From: Gonium pectorale
Taxonomy: Eukaryota; Chlorophyta; Chlorophyceae; Chlamydomonadales; Volvocaceae
Assembly (NCBI GenBank): GCA_001584585.1
Contig: LSYV01000030.1
Location: 1,111,528 to 1,175,527, forward strand
Reading direction: 5' to 3'
Length of the DNA stretch: 64,000 bases
A program made the translations under genes and the position numbers. Below the pieces are notes generated by a model that had not been told where the DNA came from, ran no database searches, and saw nothing but the letters and a program-made list of their open reading frames with translations. This document shows positions 1-10,417 of this stretch, piece by piece; within the stretch, counting starts at the first letter, position 1, and each line of letters opens with the position of its first letter.

Positions 1-376
1 AAGGAGGCACGACACGATTTCTATTCCGAACTGGGTGAGCCTGGATGGAGGGAATGAGTAGGGTTGGCAGCCCCCTTCTAAAGCCAATTAGACCGTATAA
101 TTATTTCGTTCTAATTGGACGCCTAACTTCTAAGACCTCGCGACAGACGTCTAACGTACGAAACGTCGTCGCTGGCAACGCGCAAGCATCTGGCGTGCAT
201 CCAAATGTCTCATAGGGTGCTGCTGACGAACTAACGAGGTCTCAGAAGTTAGGCGTCCAATTAAAACGAAATAATTGTACGGGTCTAGTTGGCTTTAGAA
301 GGGGGCTGCCATCCCTACTCATTCCCTCCCATCCAGGCTCACCCAGTTCGGAATAGAAATCGTGTCGTGCCTCCTT
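1..376. repeat. Imperfect inverted repeat, arms 1-140 and 236-376
   Basis: The first 140 bases recur in reverse complement at 236-376 with only a handful of mismatches and indels, around a spacer of about 95 bp. The right arm overlaps the 3' part of the candidate minus-strand gene, so the left arm is an inverted copy of gene sequence. A 22-bp core (gatttctattccgaaytggg and flanks) occurs a third time, inverted, at about 553-575, inside a very short putative intron of that gene. The left arm starts at the window edge and may extend beyond it. It could be a foldback element or a local inverted duplication; no target-site duplication can be judged. Confidence 0.75.
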
Positions 377-2207
377 GTACGCCGCGGCGTTTTCGGCCAT
401 GAGCGCCTTGTCGGACCCCCTGATGCCCGTGATGATGGCACCCTTTGGCAGCCCATCGTCCACGAGGGCCTGTTGGGCGGCCCTGCCTCCAGCGGTTCCT
501 GCGGAAGGCGGGCCCGCAAAGTCAACATCAGCGGCGGCACCATCTGCGATGCACCCAATTCGGAATAGAAATCGACCTACCCTTAGGCTGCCACCGTCCG
601 TCAATTGTGATCTCGTAGGCATCGTCGGACGCCTTGTGATGATTTGCGGGCGCTGTATACAGCGTGGCGTCGATGTGCAGGACGGTGGACTTGGGAGGCG
701 CGTCGCACCCTTGAAATCCTTGCGCTGCCAGTTTCATGGCAAAAGGCAACTGTCCGGGCAGGGCCTGTCAATGCAAAGAACGGGTCTTCAACCTTTTAGC
801 CCACGACCCCAGCCATGTACGGGCATCCCCACCTCCGGCTTGTAGTGGTCATCGCCCACGCCTCCTTCCACCATGTCCTTATTGTACCGCTTTCTGGTTT
901 GCGCACCGCCAGAAAGACAGCTTTTCACCGGCCTCATGCACAGGACACCGTCCGTGTCCTCGTGGATGCAGAACATTACGGCCCCAATCGCAAAAGTGGC
1001 CTACACAGGCGGAGAGGCGGTCGATTGGCGCAAGCATATGCACACCGGTACCAGTTTACCACTTACCAGAGGAAGCTCTTCGTTTGGCCGACACAGCATC
1101 CAGCGCAGTAGACCGTCGTCTGGACACAATGGTGCGTACGAATACTTCCGCTTGCCGTCGTCCAGCTGTGCATACACCCGTAGCCCAGCCTGCCCGTGTG
1201 TAATATTGCCGCTCGATGTGGTGGACGACTCGCCGAGGCCGTGCAGCACGTACAGAACAAAACGTGGAAGAACGTTCTCTTCGGCTGTAAGGTCGACAGA
1301 AGTCTGGTCCATGGCGGAACGGCGGGCCACCTTGCTTGGTAGTGAATCTGCTTCACTGCACAGCTGACGCAGTGCGGCCTGCAAGCGGGCCGCAAGCTCC
1401 TCCTTGGTGCCCTTGGTTTGAAGCTACAACACCGTAAAACACCGCAGTGTGAGTGTTGCGGAGTTACCCAGGAGCAATCAGGCATGCAAAACTTATAACA
1501 CGTTCCTCCTCCTCCAAGCCCTCGTCTCGGACATATCCCGCCGCCTTGAGTACTTCTTCGGTCAAGGCGACTTGCTTCTTTTCAAAGCGACTACTGCCGG
1601 GTGTCTTGTACACTCGACCAGTAGTATCAGTGGAACCCGGGTGCACCGGCTGAGGCACCAGCAGATGTACGTATACGCTTGGGAACCAGCATGCCGGGCT
1701 CCCAGCTGTCTGTAGACTCAGCGCCGGGGATGTTGGGGAACTCCTCGCCGGGGCCCGAACAAAGAATAATGTCCCCCCTCGAGTCACTGGCACAATCGAA
1801 GCTGCCGCCGCGGACATCACATCTGCACCGTCCGCGGCATTGGCCGCAGCCGGAGAACGCGCTGTCCTCGCAGTCGTTGCCGCGCAGCTCGCCCTGCGGC
1901 CGCAGCAACCACGCACGGGAAGGGTGGGTGAGTGCACGGCATCGCGAGCACCCGGCCGCCGCTGCCAGCTCCTCGCTCGCACCTCCATGCACCGAGAAGG
2001 GGCCGCCCAGGAGCTGGAGAACGCGCTGTCCTCGCAGTTGTCGGTGCTTGCCAGGCCCGGTAGTGACAGAGCGGGGGCGGCCTCGACGGGCGCTACGGGT
2101 GTAACAGCGACCGTGGAGCTGACGGCGGTGAAGGCCGGCCCACAAAGAATGCGGTCTGGGTGCCACGAGTTCCTGACCAGGGCCCCTAGGTCGCGGCGTC
2201 CCTGCAT
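270..2207 (-). CDS. Unrecognised multi-exon protein with a SAP-like motif
   Basis: I do not recognise the product. Minus-strand coding-like segments run from 2207 down to about 270. A long first segment (2207 to about 1533, Ala/Ser-rich) ends in EVLKAAGY. Splicing to 1423 gives EVLKAAGYLQTKGTKEEL followed by AARLQAAL, which matches the helix-extended-helix pattern of SAP DNA-binding motifs (GxxxxGTKxELxxRL). Further in-frame segments lie at about 1423-1007, 960-790, 750-584 and 546-300; the last reads LPKGAIITGIRGSDKALMAE. Several of the implied introns are under 60 bp. The 3' part enters the inverted repeat, so this may be a transposon-borne or decaying gene. The start, exon borders and stop are uncertain. 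Confidence 0.35.
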
Positions 2208-2259
2208 GGCAGTTTGTTCAACTTTTTAGGCTGCAAACATGCGCACTGATCATTAAAGA

Positions 2260-2327
2260 CACCCACCACCCACCACCCACACACCCACCACCCAGACACC
2301 CACCACCCACACACCCACCACCCACAC
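2260..2327. repeat. C-rich (CACCCAC)n-type microsatellite
   Basis: Sixty-odd bases of irregular CACCCACCACC/CACACCC repeats lie between the minus-strand gene at 2207 and the plus-strand gene starting at 2775. The complementary strand has many GGGTGGGTG-type runs and could fold as a G-quadruplex. The rest of 2208-2774 shows no gene; a small hairpin (CAACTCTC / GAGAGTTG) lies near 2686-2701, shortly upstream of the next start codon. Confidence 0.7.
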
Positions 2328-2774
2328 GTGCGACGCCGTCGTCGCGTGCAGCGGCCAGAGCGTTGGTGAACCCATGCGGCGGTGGCGCAGGGGGCGAGGG
2401 GACTGGCGGAGCAGAGCTCGCTGGCGATGCCACACTGCCCGCTTGCGGTGGCGGCGGCCGCGCGTCACGGGTCTGGGATCCGCTGAGAGCTTCGTGTACA
2501 CCTCCTTTGCTGGAGGTGTAGGGCGGGACTGCCCGGCTGCGAGGGCGGTGTCACACTGCGTCCCGTGTCCCACCCTGTCACCCAGCCAACGCATCCTGTC
2601 GCCCTGCGGGCCTCTCCTTGGTGTATGTTATGGCAGGTTTCTGTTCGAATTGCCTCATCGCGTGAGTTCTAACTCTCAACTCTCAACTCTCTGAGAGTTG
2701 CCGTACCGTCCTTGCAGCGGTCCAGGTCCAGGTCCGCTCTCTAGGCTCTCTAGACCTCGTTAGGGTTACACACC

Positions 2775-4368
2775 ATGTCGCCATTGTTGCAGGCCCTTAT
2801 TGCCGTGGCCGTGCTGGCCGTGGTATTCCTGTTTGTGCTGCGCGCGAGGTCATCGCCGGCCCCGCCCGCGCCAGAGAAGTACCAGCTAGGCGATGTCACA
2901 GTGGAGACGCTCAGGCTCTACAACGGGTATGATTGGAGCAAGCCTCCGCTGGTGGCCGTCAAGGGCAAGGTCTACGACGTGAGCAACAAGTATGAGCTCT
3001 ACGGGCCCGGTGGGGTGTTGCACGGTGGGGTGTTGCACGGTGGGGGGCACGCCCACGTTGGCCAGTGATAGGCATAGTGGGGTACACCGCAAGCAGCCTG
3101 GGTTTACACCAGAACCACAAAATACCTTGGGGACGGTATGCTGCAGACGTCACCGGCGATCCCATGGTCATAGCCCAAACGGAGGGCCAATCAGAACGGG
3201 TGGTTTATCGCATGCGCAGCACGGGGCGCCCGCGTAACCAGGGCTGCCAAATATGCATGACCCCATGCTATCGCGTCAGGCATTGGAGGAACCCGCTGAA
3301 GACCCTATCACCGGTGCTGCCCGCGCCGGCCGGCTTGGGACGCAGGCAAGCCCAAGAATGCCTACGCGGGGCGCGAGGTGGCCCGGGCGCTAGCATTGGA
3401 CTACCTGGAGGAGAAGGACCTGGGCGCTGACCTGGAGGGCCTCACGCCCAAGCAGCTGCAGCGGCTGGAAGAGGCGGTTGCGGAGTTTGAGCGGACGCAC
3501 GACCATGTGGGACAGGGGCGGGGTCGGGAGGCGGCCAGGGGGCGGATCTGGGGGGAGGCGGTCACGGGGCGGACACGTTTGCCCACGATGGGGTACTTGG
3601 CACGGCGGCGCCGCAGCATGGCGACTGCGCCCAGTGCGTGGGGCGGGTAGAAGCGCAGGGATTGTCAGGAATGTGCGCGGCCGGGATGGGCTGGGCGGCA
3701 GCGCTGGGCGGGTGCGCGGGCATTGGAACCCAGCCCTCAAGGTGTGGACCGGATGTGCAGGGGACATGCTGGCGCATCATGGGTGAGCAGCCAAGAAGGC
3801 ATAGTTGCGGTGTCGGGGCTGTACCTGTCCATCAAGGGAGTGGTGCACGACATCACCAAGGGCAAGCAGTACTACGGGCCGGACGGTAAGGGGCTAAAGA
3901 AGGTGCTGAAAGAAGGCATAGTTGCCTTTCCCTCGCTTTGCGTTGCATACATCCTAGAATTTGAAGTCCAGAGGAGCAAAGATTCCGTGCGCTGTCGTCT
4001 GTGGCCGGCCTTGGCCTATGCACGGCAGCGCGCGCGGGGAACAGGGTTTGCCGCCGCCGTCGCCGTAACAGGAGCCGCCACTGCACGTGCCCCTGTCCGC
4101 GGAGCAGGCATCTACCCTTTTGCTGGCAAGGAGGTGGCGCCTCTCCGCGGAGCAGGCATCTACCCTTTTGCTGGCAAGGAGGTGGCGCCTCTCCGCGGAG
4201 CAGGCATCTACCCTTTTGCTGGCAAGGAGGTGGCGCGCGCGTTCGCGCTCTTCTCCACGGAGCAACGACAACCTGGAGGGCCTGGCGTACGCCGAGATGG
4301 GCAACCTGCGCGATTGGATTGGCAAATTCAACTACAAGTACCCCATCGTTGGCAAGGTTGTAGGCTAA
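2775..4368 (+). CDS. MAPR-like protein with two cytochrome-b5-type domains (frameshifted)
   Basis: Membrane-associated progesterone-receptor (MAPR) proteins are single-pass ER-type membrane proteins with a cytochrome-b5-like haem domain. Exon 1 (2775-3009) gives an N-terminal hydrophobic segment (LLQALIAVAVLAVVFLFVL), then LAVKG-type core sequence VAVKGKVYDVSNKYELYGPG. Exon 2 (from 3346) continues AYAGREVARALALDYLEEKD. A second unit follows: LYLSIKGVVHDITKGKQYYG (to 3885), then IYPFAGKEVARAFALFST in the last exon (acceptors at 4108, 4156 or 4204). So the b5-like fold occurs twice, which is unusual for a family that normally has one. The final reading frame slips by one base at about 4258-4260; the next frame then runs SNDNLEGLAYAEMGNLRDW to a stop at 4368. 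This is either an assembly error or a disabled gene. The junction between exons 2 and 3 is uncertain. Confidence 0.75.
3009..3050 (+). repeat. 15-bp tandem repeat at the exon 1 splice donor
   Basis: The unit ggtggggtgttgcac occurs twice and is followed by a third, shortened copy. Each copy begins with a potential GT donor in the same frame, so using a later donor would add the five-residue unit GVLHG. Confidence 0.8.
4097..4240 (+). repeat. 48-bp perfect triplication over a splice acceptor
   Basis: Three head-to-tail copies of a 48-bp unit start at 4097, 4145 and 4193. Each contains the acceptor gcggagcag followed by the coding sequence for IYPFAGKEVA, the conserved FAG(K/R)EVA segment of MAPR domains. 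The period is a multiple of three, so each upstream acceptor would add 16 residues in frame. Confidence 0.9.
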
Positions 4369-5589
4369 ATGGCCACGCCGCCAGCTGCCTTGCGCTCAGG
4401 GGCGTGCTGCGCTGCTCGTCAAGAATTTTGCTCGGTCTAGGTTGCGGGGTTCATGCGGCAGGTTTGCTGCTCGCAGCCGTTGTGCGCTTGTCGGGTCCCG
4501 TTGCAGGGCGGGTTCGCAGGTTGGGCCCGCAAGTGTTGCAATGCGCGTTGCGCTGGTTGACGTTGACATATGGCATTGAATGGGGATACTTTGGGCAAAG
4601 CTGTGGCGCTTGCCATTGAGCACACGTTGTGCATGTTGGTCGGCCGGAGTGGCAGGAGTGGGCAAATGTATCAGCAGAGTCTATTCATGATCCTTCTCAA
4701 GTCTGCTGCTTGAGTATGAGCTCTGGTTTCTATCGCACCATACCAAATGACAAGAACGGATGGGATGGGCAGAGAGAAGTTGCCGCTGTGGATAACGGAC
4801 TGGGAGGTGTGCAGCAGAGGGCGCCGTGGGGGCTTGGGAATGGGAATCAAGTGTAACAGGCGAAGTTGGGTGTGGACGGACGTGATCCATGTCGTATCCC
4901 GATCCGTGCAGTTGCCACACATAATGGAGACGGAATGCGCGACGGGGTTCTTTCCAAATTTACGTAGAAGCAAGCAGACATGGGTTGTGTCGGGCGGGGC
5001 TTGCGTGGGTTGGGGCTCCTAGACGGGGCTGGGTCGAGTAAGTAGGCGGGTCGCGTGACTGGGACGCATCCTCTGCATAGCAGCCGATCCGTCGGCGGGA
5101 GCTTAGTGCGAAGTTATTTGCAGTAATGGGTCTGGGTCAGGCCGCACCATTGTTAGGTCGGGGGGCAAAGCTGTGCGCGCCGGGGCGGTGCACGTGTACG
5201 GCTGTGCTACATGTACGGCGGTATGGCTCCCCTGTCAACCACGCCCGCCGCATGTTTTCCTTCGGTGCCGCTTCTGTGTGCCGACTCATTACAGGATGCT
5301 GGCCAACAAGTTGCGCACCCGGCAGACGGCTGGCATCGCCAGCGCTGGCGCTGCCCAGGCGGTCCCGCGCCTTGCTGCGGCATCTACCAGGAATCACAAT
5401 TTCAATGCCACACATGTATAAATATGACTTCATAATATGACTTCATACCCAAACTTCACACCAGCCGTTGCGTGCAACAGTTCTACACGCCAACTAGTCC
5501 ACAACCGCAATCCTCTGTGCTCGCATGTTAAGCAGATGACCCATGGGAAGCGTTGACTCGACGGCTTTGCTTTGACTCGACGAAGAGCT
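4369..5589. other. Intergenic region, MAPR-like gene to JmjC gene
   Basis: No convincing gene is seen in this 1.2-kb stretch. A TGTAA at 4852-4856, about 485 bases after the stop at 4368, is a candidate polyadenylation signal of the green-algal type. The stretch before 5590 must hold the promoter and 5' UTR of the JmjC gene; no recognisable box was identified. Confidence 0.5.
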
Positions 5590-8500
5590 ATGACGGAGAG
5601 TTTCCGTTCGTTCCCGGGTTTGGGAGGCGCATCGCAAGCAGCTGCAAGTATCATCCAGTGGGCTGAGTCATGTTCCGTTCCGGTTCTGTTGCCGGGTCTA
5701 CTGGCGGCATGGCCCGCAGTGTCGCGCTGGGGTGGACCGGGTGGACTCGTCCGGCTTGGTGACCTCGCTGGCGAGGCGGAGGTGCATGTCATGGTCAGCA
5801 GTAGCCGAGTTTTCTGGGGCGACATCTCCCGCCACCAGCCCGCGACCATGGCCTTTGGGCAGCTGACCCGCCTGCTGCACACCGTCTCGGAGTCCGGAGC
5901 TGCTGCTGCTGCACAAGCCGCACCCAAGATCCCCGACGGCGTTGCAGCAGCCGCGCAGCAGCACTCCGGGAATGACACTGCAGGGGGTCCAGGGACCGCA
6001 GAGGGCGCTAGCCGTGATGCGGGTGCTGACGGGGATGGCGACAGCAGCGACCGCCGCAGCAGCGGCAGTGCCGCTGACGGGAGCAGTAACGAGGAAGGAC
6101 AGAGCGACGAGGCCAGCGATGCTACTGAGGAGAGCGGCTGCAGCAGCAGCAGTGGCAGCGATGGAGGCGGCATGGCCGGTGGCGGCCGTAGCCTTCACGT
6201 GTACCTCGCACAGCAGGCCCTGAGCGGCGGTGGGTGGTGCCGCATTTGTTAAGTATCATGGTGGCGAGTGCGGGGGCTTGTTGTGGAGCCAGTCGCTCCT
6301 CAGCTCCTGTGGGCACTGGGCGCCCGGCGCTGGTGGTCAGCCAGACAGCTCCTCCTGAGGTCCGCTCTCCGGCCCTTCCTTGCCTCCGCCCATCGCCCCC
6401 GTCACTCATCTGCAGGCTTGGCGCCCCTCCTCGAGGACGCACCGACCCCTGCCTGCCTAGCCGGCAAGCGCATCGCAACCACCAACTTGTGGATGTGCGG
6501 AGGGTACGTGAAACGGTGTGGGACGAAGGGTGCATACGCGCTTATTTCGTTGCCGCGCGACAGCGAATGGACGGGCGGATGTGCTGGGGATAACCACAGA
6601 CTGGGGTCCCCGGTTCGCCCCCGGCAACCTCGCTTGGTGGGCTAAGGCGGCGCAGCCGCGCAGTGCGTGCGTTGAGCAGCTGAGCGTCTGGGTTCCGCAC
6701 CCAGTCATGGGGCTCTGGCCTCAAGGAAAGGCCCGCGTCGTCAAAGCGGCCAGGCGCTCTTGCCAAGTGCACGTGCTGTATCCTCCTCCATGTTGCTCCA
6801 TCTGGCCTAGCTGCTCCTGGGCCCCATGTCCGCACAACCTCCCCGCCAGCGCGCCCCGCGTCCGGCTCGTCTTTCGCGCGCACCCGCCGACCGATGCCAC
6901 CTTCCTACAGCCCACGCATTCATTAACCCATTTCGTCAATCAAGTCTCTATACGGCCCCTCTCCGCTCGCCTGCAGCTCCGTCCGTTCCAGCCTGCACTA
7001 CGACCCGCACCACAACCTGCTGGCGGTCGCGTGTGGCCGCAAGGCCGTGACGCTCATTCCGCCGCACCTGACGCCCTGCGTGTACCCCATGACCCTCACT
7101 GGTGGGGTGGGAACAACCGAGTGCAAGGGGGGGAGCGGAAAGATGGTGGTTTAGGCGCATGGGCACACGGCATTTCGCCTGTGCTGGACACCTGCTGCCT
7201 TTTGCAGAGTTCGTTATTTCACACCGTGGCAAGGGAGCGGTCGTGTGCAGGGCATGTATTTGCAACGTACGCTCTGCGCCTACCCAACGTTCATCATGAT
7301 TTGTGCGCCTGGACCCGCGGTTTGGCACGCCTCGGCTTGGCATCTACGGTGGATGCCGATTAGGCGCAGGGGAGTCGGTTCTACTCGCTTTCAGGCAACA
7401 TGGTAAATGGACCGGTTACTAAGATGAAAGAAAATTTCATAGTAGCATAGCGTGGCCTGCTTGGTCAGTTGGCAGTGGTCCAAGAATGTGCTGCACGACC
7501 GCTCAGTCAACAGCCGTCCTGCTCCCCAATGCGCCGCAGGCGATGCACCCAATCACTCCAACGTACCCTTTGCGGAACCCGCCCCGGCATCCAGGCACCC
7601 AGCGTACGCCGCCGCGCTTGCGGCGTCTCAGCGGGTGGAGCTGCGGGTGGGGCTGTCTGGCCACGATGCGGCTACGGGCCGGGATACCTACTGTTAGATG
7701 CTGCGTCCCAGCTCTTCCTGCCTTCCATCTTGCAGAGGAAGGACTGCAATCCCCATCCATTGCACTAAAGCATCAAGCCTTTCATGCCACTTTGCAGCTC
7801 GCATTGTCATCCCAACTGAGCCTTGCTGCTCGTGGCCCTTCAGGCGGGGGATGCGCTCTTCATCCCGGAAGGCTGGTGGCACCAGGTGGGTGCGGGTGGG
7901 CGCAGGTAGGGTTCCCTAACTGGAAAACTTGGGCGGAGCTCCTGATCTGGCCGCGTTGGATCAGGGGCATGCGGGATGGCAAGTGAGGCCCATGGGGCCA
8001 CCCTTCCGCGCAATTTGCGGCGACTCGAGCTTGTGGGTGGGTGGGTGGTCCGTCACCTGTTACTGTGCCTCATCTGCGCCCATCTCTGTGTCTCCAGGTG
8101 GACAGCGGCCCCGAAACCACCATAGCCATCAACTACTGGTGGCGCTCTGCGCTGGCGGAGGTCCTGGCTGCACCGCCAGCTTCCACACCGCCGCCGCCGG
8201 TGTCGGAGCACACTGACTCGGTCATTAGAGCGTGCCCGGTTTCAGCGCTTGCGGCGGCCTCAACTGCCGTCCCTGCAAATGCTTCAGCAGCGGCGGATAT
8301 AGTTGCCGCGACCCCACCGCCTGGTCCCGGGCTCCGGAACCTGTTCGCACTGCGTCAACTGACGCGCTCCGCCATAGACGATGTCGCGGAACAGCTCTTA
8401 GCGGCGGTGCAGCCGGCGGCGCTGCCGAAACACAATCCGTCTGGTGCCGCTCAACCGGGGGATGCTGCCGTCACAGCGACAGACGCGCGCGTTGGCGCCG

Positions 8501-9927
8501 CGACGGCAGCAGCAGCAGCAGCGCTGCGGGAGGCTATACGCAGGGACTGTGTGGCCGCTGCGGGGGCTTGCTGCGGCGGGCGCCGAGACGCCGGTGCTCA
8601 GGCCGGTATCGCTTACGAGGCCAACGCAATTGCGGGGGGTGCGGACCAGTCGCCGGAGTTCGCTGCAGCAGGACCCGCACCGGCGCTGTCCAAGGATGCG
8701 CTGCCCCATCGCCGCATGCCGCCACACACCCTCGGGCTGCTGCTCTTGCTGCTGCCGGGGGAGGCCGCCGCGCTGGGCCTGCGAGGCAGCGCCGTCGCGT
8801 CTGTGCTGGCGGCGCTGCCGCCGGCGCTGCTAGCTGCGGCGCTGCATGGCTTATGCGCGAGCGACGCCCCTACGGTCTCGCAGCTGCTGGCGGAATGCTG
8901 CCGCCTGCCTGCGGTGGCGTGTCTTCTGACGCGCGCCTGGGACAGGCTGGAGGAGGAGGAGCGCGCCCGCAACGCATCTCGGGGCGCCGAGCCGGGGTCG
9001 AGATCTGCTGATGACCGGCGCCAAGAGGTGCATCTGGACGGCCGAGAGCAGGAGGCCTGCCGCGCAACGGATTGGGGATACGAGCCGGCGGTTGGCGGCC
9101 TGAAGGAGGGTGGGATGCGCCAGGCGCCCAGCAGCGGAATTGGTGGAGCGGCAGAGGCCTGCACTGTGGAGGGGCGCCCGCGCTGCGCTGGTCCCGGGTG
9201 GCCAGGGGTGCATACCGAGGCTGGGCGGGCTGGCGGCGCATGTGCGGCAAAGGCGGCGGTGCCCGGGCAGCGGACGGCGGGGGAGGGCGCGGAGGCCGTG
9301 GGGCAGTGGGAGGGCGAGGAGCGTTGCGGCGTGGAGGAGCGGCCTGCCAAGCGCTTGCGGCGGCCGAGCGGCGACATGGAGGACCTTGCGGCGGCAAGTG
9401 GTCCACACATTGCGCCTCGTAGTGCGGGTGGAGCCGCTGCGCACCGGGTCGTTACGGTGGCTGAGGAGACGTCGGATCAAGATACCTCCCAGGCCCCCTA
9501 CTCGAGCCTTTCGCACTTGTTCCAGCGGCTGTACGGGACAGTGGAAGACCCAGACGAGGTAGGTTGACTGGCACCCGTTCTGGCGCCGCCTACATCCTTA
9601 GAGATTTGTAGCAGGGGCATGGTCTTTGCGTCGTTGCAGAATGCATGCCCGTATGCGCAGGTTGGAGGAGAAAGGCGTGTGCGCGTGCAGGGATGGGGAT
9701 GGTCCAGGCGCTGACCATGCCGGTTGACCGTGCAAGTTCGGTATGTGTAGCCTGTTCTACACGTGCACAATGCTTCCAGCGCCGAACTCCCGTTGGAAGC
9801 CATTGCCCGTTACGCCCTGTGTCGCCCCGATCCATGGCACGTGCAGGTGTTTCGTCTGCTGCTGGCGGGGAGGGCTGCGCTCAACGCGGCCGCGCGGCGT
9901 CTGCTGTTCGACAGCGTCCTCGCCTGA
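5590..9927 (+). CDS. JmjC/cupin-8 domain Fe(II)/2-oxoglutarate oxygenase
   Basis: Probable protein hydroxylase or demethylase of the small JmjC group; the plant JMJ31-like proteins seem closest, from memory. Exons: 5590-6229, 6416-6503, 6977-7101, 7540-7646, 7844-7885, 8098-9558 and 9847-9927. All junctions keep phase and the sum is 847 codons. The domain starts with PVLLPGLLAAWPAVSRW, then TTNLWMCGG. The iron-binding HxD sits in SLHYDPHHN, with KAVTLIPP after it, and the distal histidine in GDALFIPEGWWHQV, followed by TTIAINYWW. A long Ser/Gly/Asp-rich insert (about residues 110-205) splits the N-terminal part. About 480 residues of Ala/Glu-rich tail follow the catalytic core. The ATG at 5590 is the first in frame; upstream the frame has only a TTG. 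The substrate cannot be told. Confidence 0.85.
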
Positions 9928-10417
9928 CCCAAATGATGATTTGCGGATCCGATCGGAGGGGTGCATTTCGGGGATGTTATCAAGGTTGCAGGACAGAGTC
10001 GTTTTCCAACATGCGTGCCGCCGCATCGTGTCTGGCCTCCCGGGAAGGCATTGCGGCGTTCGGCAGTCCCGGCGTGCAGGCCACAACCTTGGGACGTTAA
10101 TGCTGCAGACCGAGGTCTTGCGGCCCTGCATACTAGTCCAAGGCGGCCTTGGGCTCCTGATTCATTGACTTGGGTCCGGATCCGGCACCGGCTGCCCGGC
10201 AACTTTTCGTGGTGGCGGCGTCGCATTGACGCGCATTAACACTAGCGCTCCTTCTAAACAGTCCGCGCGCACGCCAAGTGCACTACACACGTCAAGCGAG
10301 GGACACATTTCTACGGCGGGTCCGCGCGTTCCGTCGACTCGAACTTAGGGACGCCTGAAGCACCGCTCCAGGGCCCTGCCGCTCGGGCTTGAGCTTGAGT
10401 CTGGTGCCAGGCGCAGC
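9928..10417. other. Intergenic region, JmjC gene to QA/SPP gene
   Basis: The open frames here are short and overlap on both strands; nothing supports a gene. Confidence 0.5.
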
